Shown: positions 57,400 through 64,000 of the stretch, piece after piece
Position numbering within the stretch: the stretch's first letter is position 1
Layout of the letters: each line of letters starts with the position of its first letter
Assembly: GCF_001445655.1 (NCBI RefSeq)
Contig: NZ_LNBE01000003.1
Coordinates: 2,152,530-2,216,529, forward strand
Origin: Streptomyces roseifaciens
GTDB lineage: Bacteria; Actinomycetota; Actinomycetes; Streptomycetales; Streptomycetaceae
Direction of reading: 5' to 3'
DNA length: 64,000 bases
The notes under the pieces: model-generated
Told to the model about the DNA's origin: nothing
Database searches by the model: none
Seen by the model: the letters and a program-made list of their open reading frames with translations, nothing else
Position numbers and translations under genes: made by a program

Positions 57400-59046
57400 A
57401 TGCGCGAACGCGCCCATACAGCTGTGCCCGCTGCCGTGGCACAGCTGTCCGTCAAGGACGTCACCAAGTCCTACGGCACCCGGACCGTCCTCGACCAGGT
57501 CTCCTTCACCGTCCGCCCGGGCGAGAAGGCCGCCGTCGTCGGCGAGAACGGCTCCGGGAAGTCCACCCTGCTGCGGCTGATCGCCGCGGCCGAGGTGCCC
57601 GACGCCGGAGAGCTCACCGTCAGCTTCCCCGGCGGCACCGGCCACCTCGCCCAGACCCTCGACCTCGACCCGGGCTGCACCGTGCAGGACGCCGTCGACC
57701 TCGCCCTCGCCGAACTGCGCGACATGGAGCGCCGGCTGCGTACGGCGGAGGAGCGCCTGGGCGAAGCATCGGAGGGCGAACTCGCCGCATACGGCGAACT
57801 GCTCATCGCGTACGAGGAGCGCGGCGGATACGAGGCGGACGCCCGTGTCGACGCCGCCATGCACGGGCTCGGGCTCGCCGGGATCACCCGCGACCGCGTG
57901 CTCGGCTCGCTCTCCGGCGGCGAGCAGTCGCGGCTCGCGCTCGCCTGCGTGCTGGCCGCGGCCCCCGAGCTGCTGCTCCTCGACGAGCCGACGAACCACC
58001 TCGACGCGGCGGCCGTGCACTGGCTCGAGGAGCACCTGCGTGCCCACCGCGGCACCGTCGTCGCGGTCACCCACGACCGCGGCTTCCTGGAGCGCATCGC
58101 CACCACGATCCTCGAGGTCGACCGGGATGCGCGCACGGTGCACCGGTACGGCGACGGCTGGGCCGGCTACCGCGCCGCGAAGGCCGCCGCACGGCGTCGC
58201 GCGGAGCAGGAACACGCCAACTGGCTTGAGGAGGTGGCCCGTACCGAGGAACTGCTCGAGGCGGCCGGGAGGCGGCTGGCCACCACCGGCAAGGACCCGC
58301 AGCAGGGCTTCGGCAAGCACCGCCGCTCGCACGAGGCGAAGCTCGGCGGGCAGGTGCGGTCGGTCCGCGAGCGCCTGGCCCACCTGCAGCGCAACCCGGT
58401 GGCGGCGCCGCCGGAACCCCTGCGGTTCACGGCGGCGCTGTCGGCCGCAGGCGGCGGGCACCCTGCCGACCGCCCGCTCGCCGAGCTCGACGGCATAGCG
58501 GTCGGCGAGCGGCTGCGGCTGGACGGGCTGCTGGCGCTCGCGCCGGGACAGCGGCTGCTGGTCACGGGCGAGAACGGGGCGGGCAAGACGACGCTGCTGC
58601 GCGTCCTGGCGGGCGACCTGGAACCGGATGCGGGCGCGGTACGCTGCCCTGCCCGCATCGGCTACCTGGCGCAGGAGCTGCCCGCGCGCTCCACGCGGCT
58701 CCCGCTGCTCGCCGCCTTCGCGGCCGGGCGGCCCGGCCTGCCGGAGGAGTACGCCGAACAGCTGCTGGCACTGGGCTTGTTCCGTGAGGAGGACCTGCAC
58801 GTCGCGGTCACGTCGCTGTCCGCAGGGCAGCAGCGGCGGCTGCAGATCGCGAGCCTGGTGACCCGGCCCGCGGACCTCCTCGTACTCGACGAGCCGACGA
58901 ACCACGTCGCGCTCGACCTCGTCGAGGACCTGGAGGCGGCACTCACGGCGTACCCGGGAGCGGTGGTCGCGGTCTCCCACGACCGCGGCTTCCGCGAGCG
59001 GTTCCCGGGGGAGCGCCTGGAGCTGCGCGGCGGCCGGAGGCGCTGA
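57400..59046 (+). CDS. ABC-F family ATPase (ribosome-protection type)
   Basis: 548 residues with two ABC cassettes and no membrane domain. First cassette: Walker A GENGSGKSTLLR, signature LSGGEQSRLALA, Walker B ELLLLDEPTNHLDAAAVHW. Second cassette: GENGAGKTTLLR, LSAGQQRRLQIAS, DLLVLDEPTNHVALDLVE. Between them is the charged interdomain linker (AAKAAARRRAEQEHANWLEE to SVRERLAHLQRNPV) that in resistance ABC-F proteins reaches the ribosomal exit site. The linker and 548-residue length suit an antibiotic-resistance group (TlrC/Msr/OptrA-like), though housekeeping ABC-F members look similar. The upstream MHFFYFL leader favours a drug-inducible resistance protein. Confidence 0.9.
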   Translation: MRERAHTAVPAAVAQLSVKDVTKSYGTRTVLDQVSFTVRPGEKAAVVGENGSGKSTLLRLIAAAEVPDAGELTVSFPGGTGHLAQTLDLDPGCTVQDAVDLALAELRDMERRLRTAEERLGEASEGELAAYGELLIAYEERGGYEADARVDAAMHGLGLAGITRDRVLGSLSGGEQSRLALACVLAAAPELLLLDEPTNHLDAAAVHWLEEHLRAHRGTVVAVTHDRGFLERIATTILEVDRDARTVHRYGDGWAGYRAAKAAARRRAEQEHANWLEEVARTEELLEAAGRRLATTGKDPQQGFGKHRRSHEAKLGGQVRSVRERLAHLQRNPVAAPPEPLRFTAALSAAGGGHPADRPLAELDGIAVGERLRLDGLLALAPGQRLLVTGENGAGKTTLLRVLAGDLEPDAGAVRCPARIGYLAQELPARSTRLPLLAAFAAGRPGLPEEYAEQLLALGLFREEDLHVAVTSLSAGQQRRLQIASLVTRPADLLVLDEPTNHVALDLVEDLEAALTAYPGAVVAVSHDRGFRERFPGERLELRGGRRR

Positions 59047-59050
59047 CCTT

Positions 59051-59086
59051 GCCGGGCCGGGGCCAGGTTCATGGCCCCGGCCCGGC
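59051..59086. terminator. bidirectional terminator
   Basis: GCCGGGCCGGGGCC paired with GGCCCCGGCCCGGC (14-bp perfect stem, 8-base loop) lies between the convergent ABC-F and TetR genes, 4 bases past the ABC-F stop. Confidence 0.85.
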
Positions 59087-59127
59087 GGGAGCCGCCTCGC
59101 TCCGGACGCGCACCGGGAAGGGCCTTC

Positions 59128-59766
59128 TCACGCGTCCCGTCCGGTGTCGACGAAGACGTTTTCGCCGAAGGCGGCGGCAAAGGCCTTCGCGATGAGGCCG
59201 GGCAGCTCGGGCCGGCCGTCGTCCTCGGCCCAGCGCACCAGCGCGGTGTGCATGGCGGCCAGGCAGGCGCCGGCCGCCGCGCGGGCGTGGAACGCCGTGT
59301 CGGGATCGGCGGCATCGGTTCCAAGGGCGTCGACGATCGTCTGCTGAAGGGTGTAGTGGTTGTCCAAGTGCCTGGCCCGCAGGGCCGGCGTCGAGATCAT
59401 CAGCCGGAGCCGGGCGAGCAGGAACTGCTTGTTCGCCGTCAGATCGTCTCCGTGGCCGCCGCTGGTCAACGTCGCGGCCGAGTCGATGAGCGCGTTGCCG
59501 ATGCGGCGGACCAGGGGCTGAGCGGCGGACGACGCGGCGATTCGCTCGGCGACGAGCCGACCGTTGTGGTCGACGAGCACGAGGTCTTCCTTGGTGGGGA
59601 AGTGCCGGTAGAGGGTCATGGGGGACGTGCCTGCGGCTTCGGCGACGTCGGTCACGGTCGTGGCGTCGTATCCGCGCTCGGTGAACAGCCGTACCGCGTG
59701 GGCCTGAATCGTGCGCTGCGTCTCGGCTCGCCGTTGTGCTCGCAGTGTTGAGTGCTGGTCGGGCAT
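59128..59766 (-). CDS. TetR-family repressor of the adjacent SDR gene
   Basis: 212 residues from ATG 59766. HTH: TIQAHAVRLFTERGYDATTV, then TDVAEAAGTSPMTLYRHFPT. The C-terminal domain (LVRRIGNALIDSAATLTSGG, RAAAGACLAAMHTALVRWAE) fits the TetR_C MftR-like type. It is divergent from the SDR gene, and the 66-bp gap holds two identical-format palindromes, CTACC-N5-GGTAG, probably its operators; it should repress both genes until a ligand binds. The ligand could be the SDR's substrate. Confidence 0.9.
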   Translation of the reverse strand: MPDQHSTLRAQRRAETQRTIQAHAVRLFTERGYDATTVTDVAEAAGTSPMTLYRHFPTKEDLVLVDHNGRLVAERIAASSAAQPLVRRIGNALIDSAATLTSGGHGDDLTANKQFLLARLRLMISTPALRARHLDNHYTLQQTIVDALGTDAADPDTAFHARAAAGACLAAMHTALVRWAEDDGRPELPGLIAKAFAAAFGENVFVDTGRDA

Positions 59767-59776
59767 GTGGTAGACC

Positions 59777-59809
59777 CTACCGGAATGGTAGTGACTACCA
59801 GATTGGTAG
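59777..59809. promoter_or_regulatory. two tandem palindromic operators
   Basis: CTACC-GGAAT-GGTAG (59777-59791) and CTACC-AGATT-GGTAG (59795-59809) are spaced 18 bp centre to centre, nearly two helical turns, in the divergent TetR/SDR gap. A further GTAG-ACC-CTAC half overlaps at the left. Confidence 0.8.
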
Positions 59810-59832
59810 TGGCTAACAACTTGGGGGCGGAC

Positions 59833-60597
59833 ATGAGTGATCTGACCGGCAGGACGGCTCTCGTGACCGGAGCGTCGCGCGGCATCGGGCGGGCGATCGC
59901 CACCCGGCTGGCGGCCAAGGGGGCAGTGGTCGTCGTGCATTTCGGCACCGACGAGGACGGTGCCACGGCGACGGTCGACGAGATCGGGCGCGCCGGCGGG
60001 GCCGCGTTCGCCGTAGGGGCGGAGCTGGGTGTGGACGGCGACGCCGAGACGCTCTTCGCGGGAGTCGAGGCCGGCCTGGCCGGGCGGCCGCTCGACATCC
60101 TCGTCAACAATGCCGCGGCCGCGCCCGCCGGCCCGCTCGGGACCACGACGCGGAAGGAGTTCGACCACCTCTTCGCGGTGAACGTGCGAGCGCCGTACTT
60201 CATCATCCAGCGGGCATTGCCCCTGCTCCGCGACGGTGGGCGCATCGTCACGATCTCGTCCGTGGCGACCCGGATGGCCAATCCCGCCCAGACGTCCTTC
60301 GCCATGACGAAGGGCGCGGTCGAGACGATGAGCATGACGTTGGCCAACGAGCTCGGCGCCCGGGGGATCACGGTGAACGCGGTCGCTCCCGGCGCTACCC
60401 GGACGGCGGCGAACGGATCGTTCTTCGAAGCGCCGGGCCTGGTCGACTTCGTCACCGGATCGACGGCGCTCGGGCGGCTGGGCGGGCCCGAAGACGTCGC
60501 CGACGTGGTCGCGTTCCTCGCTTCCGACGCGGCGCGCTGGATCACCGGGCAGGTCATCGACGCAAGTGGAGGCCTGTTCCTCGGCCCGCGCGCCTGA
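59833..60597 (+). CDS. short-chain dehydrogenase/reductase (SDR) with altered catalytic Tyr
   Basis: 254 residues from ATG 59833 (TTGGGGGCGG ahead). The cofactor loop is intact: GRTALVTGASRGIGRAIATR, then LVNNAAAAPAG and a Ser-containing VTISSVATRM. The catalytic YxxxK reads QTSFAMTKGAVE, where the Tyr is Phe (codon TTC), while Lys and the flanking residues agree. Relatives have YAMTKGA. The C-terminus (ITGQVIDASGGLFL) is normal. Loss of the Tyr hydroxyl should abolish or greatly slow proton transfer, so either it uses another proton donor or it has a binding role. It is divergently regulated by the TetR protein. Confidence 0.9.
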   Translation: MSDLTGRTALVTGASRGIGRAIATRLAAKGAVVVVHFGTDEDGATATVDEIGRAGGAAFAVGAELGVDGDAETLFAGVEAGLAGRPLDILVNNAAAAPAGPLGTTTRKEFDHLFAVNVRAPYFIIQRALPLLRDGGRIVTISSVATRMANPAQTSFAMTKGAVETMSMTLANELGARGITVNAVAPGATRTAANGSFFEAPGLVDFVTGSTALGRLGGPEDVADVVAFLASDAARWITGQVIDASGGLFLGPRA

Positions 60598-60861
60598 TCG
60601 TCCGGCCGCGCCCGGAAGGCGCCCGCATCGGGCGACCTGGCGAAGAGCAAGTCCTTTACGCCGGCATCAGGTTGCGGCGAGATCCAGCCACTCGGCCACC
60701 ACAGGGCACTGTTGACAGTCCCCACCTGCGCTTTACCGCACCCCACTCAACCCCGCATCGGCGAATATCAGACATTTATTCGATGCCTTCCGTGAGGATT
60801 CGATCAGGTGGGGAGTATCTGTGTGTTTCCTATGGGGGGTGTGTGACGAGTGTTGCGATCC

Positions 60862-63800
60862 ATGCGATCTATGCCGACTGCGCGGACTGCGCGGCCTGCG
60901 CGGCCTGTGCGACCGACACGGCGAAGAGTCGCCCAACTGCTGTCCTGCCTGCTGGCCTTCGTCCTCCTGGCCGTGGCCGGAGTCACCGAAACGGCCTGGG
61001 CCCGGACCGCAACACCCCCCGTACCCGGCCGGGCCGCACCACCCCCCATACCGGCATCTCCACTCCTGACCCGTACCGCGAAGGACCTGCCCAAGCCTCC
61101 CCGGCCGATGACCCTGCCCGAGCGGCGCAAGCAGCTCGACGCCAATCGCGGCGGCACCGGCCCGATGCGTGAGTTCGTCCGGCCCCGCCCGCCGGCCCGG
61201 TCGGCGAAGCCCGAGAGCCCGCCCGCCGGGACCCTGCAGAAGGGCCCGGCGGCCTCCGCCAAGGGCACCAGGGGCGCCCCGGGCCTCAAAGCACCCGCGG
61301 GCACGGCGCCCAACCCGGACTGGGTGTCCGCCTACGCCTCCGCCTACCCCGGCATGCTGTCCATCGGCGGGCAGGTGAAGTTCTCCGGCATCGACGCCGC
61401 CAAGCTCTCCAGCATGTGGCTCTACGTCATGGACGAGGAGAAGAAGCCGGTCCTCCAGCAGGAGATCAAGAAGGCCGACGGCGACCCCCGGGGCAGGTAC
61501 CTCGAGAGCGGAGCCTGGTGCTACGGCTGGTGGCCCAAGAACTCCTACCCCGCCGACCAGTGCTTCTGGTGGACCTCCAGCCTGCTGAACGGTCACCTGA
61601 AGGACGGCAAGAAGTACTACGCCTGGATCTTCCTCACCGCCACCGACGGATCCTCCAGCCCCGGCGGCACCAGCTCGCCCTTCGTCGAGGCCTTCTACAC
61701 CCCCGACATCCCCGGTGCCCAGGCCGGACTGTGCACGTGCTACGCCCAGGAGCACCGCGCCGACCCCATCAACACCGCCACCGGCATGTACTACGAGAAG
61801 ATCACCGATGCCGCCCTCGCCGGCGCAGGCAAGCCCTTCTCGCTCGACCGCTACTACCGCTCCGACTCGGCGGCCACCGGATTGCTCGGCCGCGGCTGGT
61901 CCACCCCCTTCGACAGCAAACTCACCCTCGCCTCGGACAGGGCCACGCTCCAGACGGACGACGGCGCCCAGGTCGTCTTCAAGCTGTCGAACGGCGCCTA
62001 CACCACCCCTGCCGGATCGGTCCTGAAGCTCGCCAAGTCGGGCTCCTCGTACGTCCTCACCTCGATCGACCACACCCGGCGCACCTACAACGCCTCCGGT
62101 CAGCTCACCGCCGTCACCGACGCGAGCGGCCACGGCCTCACCATCGGCTACGCGTCCGGCCGCCCCGCGACCGTGAAGGACACCGCCGGCCGCACCGTCG
62201 AGTTCACCGTGGACGGCGCCGGCCTGCTGACCAAGGCGGCACTGCCCGACAACACCACCGTCACCTACGGCTACACCGGCGGCCTGCTCACCTCCGCCAC
62301 CGACCAGCTCGGCAGGACCTCCGCCTACACCTACGACGGCGCCAAGCGCCTGGCCACCTTCACCGACGCCGAGGGCGGCAAGGTGACCAACGCCTACGAC
62401 GCCGGCGGCCGGGTGAAGTCCCAGACCGACAGCGCGGGCAAGACCACCACCCTCACCTGGGACAACAAGCGCGAGTCCCACGTCACCGACCCCAACGGCG
62501 GCGTCTGGACGGACGTCTACTCCGGCAACGTGCTGATGGAGAGCACCGACCCGTACGGCAAGACCGTCTCCTACGCCTACGACCGGCAGCTGCGCCCGGT
62601 GTCCATCACCGACCAGCTCGGCAACACCACCGAGATGACCTACGACGGCGCCGGGCGGATGCTCACCCGCAAGGCCCCGGCCTCCGCGGGTTACACCGAG
62701 AGCTGGACCTACGACGGCGCCGGCAACGTCACCAGCCACACCGACGGCCGCGGCAAGACGTCGAAGTACACCTACACCTCCGGCAACCAGCTCGAGACCA
62801 GCACGGACCCGGACGGCGGGACGGTCACCTACACCTACTCCCCGCTCGGGTCCGTCGCGAGCGTGCGCACGCCGCGTGGCAAGACCGTCACCTACGACCA
62901 CGACGCGGTCGGCAACCGCACCGCCGTGACGACCCCCCTCGGCGAGAAGACCACCTTCCGCCACGACGCGGCCGGGCGGATCACCGAGAAGACCGACCCC
63001 CGCGGCAACGCCCAGGGCGCGAACCCGGCCGACTTCACCACGGCCTACACCTACGACGGCCGAGGCCTGCTGCGCACCGCCAAGGACCCGCTGGGGCACA
63101 CCACCGTCTACGGCTACGACGGCGTGGGCCGGCTCACCTCGGTCAAGGACGCGACCGGCCGCACCGCCGCCTACGAGTACGACGGCGAGAACCGCCTCAC
63201 CAAGACCGTCAACCCGGCCGGCAAGGCCGTCACCCGCGCCTACAACGCCAACGGCAACCTCACGGCCGTCACCGACGCCCTCGGCAACAAGACGACCTAC
63301 ACCTACGACAAGGCCAACCGCCTGATCGCCGAGGTCTCCGCCCGCGGCAACGCCCAGGGCGCCAACGCCGCGGCCTACACCACCAGCTACGGCTACGACG
63401 CCGCGGGCAACCGCACCACCGTCACCGATCCCAGCGGAGCCGTCACCACCACCGGCTACGACGCCCTCGGCCGGCCCGTCTCGGTCACCAACCCGCTCAA
63501 GCAGGTCACCAAAACCAGCTACGACGCGAACGACAACATCGTCACCGTCACGGACGCACTCGGGAAGGTCACCCGCTACACGTACACCGGCACCGGCCTG
63601 ACGGACACCGTCACCGACCCGCTCGGCAACAAGAGCGACTACGGCTACGACGCCGACGGCCACCGCACCAGCGAGACCACCCCTCTGGGCCGGAAGACCA
63701 CCTGGGCGTACGACGACGACGGGCGCACCGCCGCACAGACCGACCCGCGCGGCAACGCCCAGGGCGCGAACCCGGCCGACTTCACCACGGCCTACACCTA

Positions 63801-64000
63801 CGACGAAGCCGGCAACGTGACCAAGGTGCGCGACCCCCTCGGGGGCACCACCGTCACCGGCTACGACGCGCTGGGTCACGTCGTCTCCGCCACCGACGCG
63901 CTCGGCAAGGTCACCAGAACCGCGTACGACGAGCTCGGACGCGTCGCCAAGGTCACCGGCCCCGACGGAGCCGTCACCGCCTACACGTACAACACGGCCG
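60862..64000 (+). CDS. secreted RHS/YD-repeat protein, partial (C-terminus outside window)
   Basis: About 1046 residues are visible from ATG 60862 (in-frame alternatives: GTG 60850, ATG 60871); the frame is open to the window edge. A signal peptide with a long basic start (MRSMPTARTARPARPVRPTR, then LLSCLLAFVLLAVAGVTETA) leads to a Pro-rich linker, a small domain with WCYGWWPKNSYPADQCFWW, a DUF6531-like start (DPINTATGMYYEKITDAALA, FSLDRYYRSDSA) and then dozens of YD repeats of about 20 residues (TYDGAGNVTSHTDGRGKT and variants). In such proteins the repeat shell encloses a C-terminal toxin, with an immunity gene next to it; both would be beyond 64000. Stretches of 57 bp are repeated exactly within the array. 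It is probably a contact-dependent or secreted polymorphic toxin. Confidence 0.9.
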   Translation, partial: MRSMPTARTARPARPVRPTRRRVAQLLSCLLAFVLLAVAGVTETAWARTATPPVPGRAAPPPIPASPLLTRTAKDLPKPPRPMTLPERRKQLDANRGGTGPMREFVRPRPPARSAKPESPPAGTLQKGPAASAKGTRGAPGLKAPAGTAPNPDWVSAYASAYPGMLSIGGQVKFSGIDAAKLSSMWLYVMDEEKKPVLQQEIKKADGDPRGRYLESGAWCYGWWPKNSYPADQCFWWTSSLLNGHLKDGKKYYAWIFLTATDGSSSPGGTSSPFVEAFYTPDIPGAQAGLCTCYAQEHRADPINTATGMYYEKITDAALAGAGKPFSLDRYYRSDSAATGLLGRGWSTPFDSKLTLASDRATLQTDDGAQVVFKLSNGAYTTPAGSVLKLAKSGSSYVLTSIDHTRRTYNASGQLTAVTDASGHGLTIGYASGRPATVKDTAGRTVEFTVDGAGLLTKAALPDNTTVTYGYTGGLLTSATDQLGRTSAYTYDGAKRLATFTDAEGGKVTNAYDAGGRVKSQTDSAGKTTTLTWDNKRESHVTDPNGGVWTDVYSGNVLMESTDPYGKTVSYAYDRQLRPVSITDQLGNTTEMTYDGAGRMLTRKAPASAGYTESWTYDGAGNVTSHTDGRGKTSKYTYTSGNQLETSTDPDGGTVTYTYSPLGSVASVRTPRGKTVTYDHDAVGNRTAVTTPLGEKTTFRHDAAGRITEKTDPRGNAQGANPADFTTAYTYDGRGLLRTAKDPLGHTTVYGYDGVGRLTSVKDATGRTAAYEYDGENRLTKTVNPAGKAVTRAYNANGNLTAVTDALGNKTTYTYDKANRLIAEVSARGNAQGANAAAYTTSYGYDAAGNRTTVTDPSGAVTTTGYDALGRPVSVTNPLKQVTKTSYDANDNIVTVTDALGKVTRYTYTGTGLTDTVTDPLGNKSDYGYDADGHRTSETTPLGRKTTWAYDDDGRTAAQTDPRGNAQGANPADFTTAYTYDEAGNVTKVRDPLGGTTVTGYDALGHVVSATDALGKVTRTAYDELGRVAKVTGPDGAVTAYTYNTA
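63001..63804 (+). repeat. exact 57-bp direct repeat within RHS gene
   Basis: 63001-63057 and 63748-63804 are identical over 57 bases (coding RGNAQGANPADFTTAYTYD) and 747 bp apart, in frame. A third partial copy begins at 63343. They can recombine and remove or add 249 codons without changing the frame. Confidence 0.9.

Noticed and set aside
60733..63879. 1048-residue open frame on the minus strand opposite the RHS gene
   Set aside because: It is composed of repetitive Val/Gly/Arg segments produced by the antisense of YD repeats in GC-rich DNA; the plus frame has a signal peptide and family motifs.

Overview
The window is high-GC actinobacterial DNA, and I read it as a Streptomyces chromosome segment, probably from an arm rather than the core. 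The evidence is codon-position GC bias throughout, a chaplin-like surface protein, many secreted or lipoprotein genes, 4-bp overlapping start/stop pairs, a remnant of the 2-methylisoborneol (2-MIB) operon, and no rRNA, tRNA or ribosomal-protein genes. I saw no IS element, CRISPR array or prophage.

Layout. 1-4.8 kb: partial LysR regulator divergent from an EamA exporter, a Pat-like acetyltransferase, an ECF sigma operon and a lipoprotein. 5.2-9.2 kb: YtcJ-type amidohydrolase, LuxR regulator and HSL-type esterase. 9.6-13.8 kb: cell-surface genes (SLT-domain muralytic protein, chaplin, serine hydrolase, small secreted protein). 14-18 kb: GT1 glycosyltransferase, then a chimeric 2-MIB operon remnant, a phosphotransferase and a decayed AMP-ligase. 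18.2-24.6 kb: VOC/TfoX pair with a TetR regulator sharing an operator sequence, a DUF1992 protein coupled to an HTH/TnsA-like nuclease, a 2OG-Fe(II) oxygenase and an Lrp regulator. 24.6-28.7 kb: erythromycin-esterase-like protein behind a MerR/SoxR-like promoter, then LysR and NTF2-like genes lying between two gene fragments, then MOSC. 28.7-35.8 kb: a compact biosynthetic cluster (O-methyltransferase, two P450s, an adenylation-thiolation-reductase megaenzyme, a PPOX flavoprotein). 36.7-44 kb: DEAD-box helicase and small regulators, IMPase-like, TetR, and an MFS exporter behind a transcription attenuator. 44.6-54 kb: PAP2 membrane enzyme, thermonuclease-like protein, GH18, HAD phosphatase, CYP, and a two-CBM galactose-oxidase-like enzyme. 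54-60.6 kb: a reciprocally truncated SDR/MmyB pair, GNAT, an ABC-F protein behind a seven-codon leader ORF, and TetR/SDR with tandem operators. 60.9 kb to the end: a secreted RHS/YD-repeat protein running off the window.

The main theme is gene decay next to intact accessory functions. At least five gene remnants are visible. Two are clean deletion scars: an in-frame fusion of the encapsulin N-terminus to the geranyl-diphosphate methyltransferase C-terminus, and a deletion that removed the shared promoter and both 5' ends of a divergent SDR/MmyB pair. The second theme is antibiotic response: two probable exporter or ribosome-protection genes carry leader structures that look like attenuators. 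The third is the small A-T-R cluster, which has no condensation domain and whose product I cannot name.
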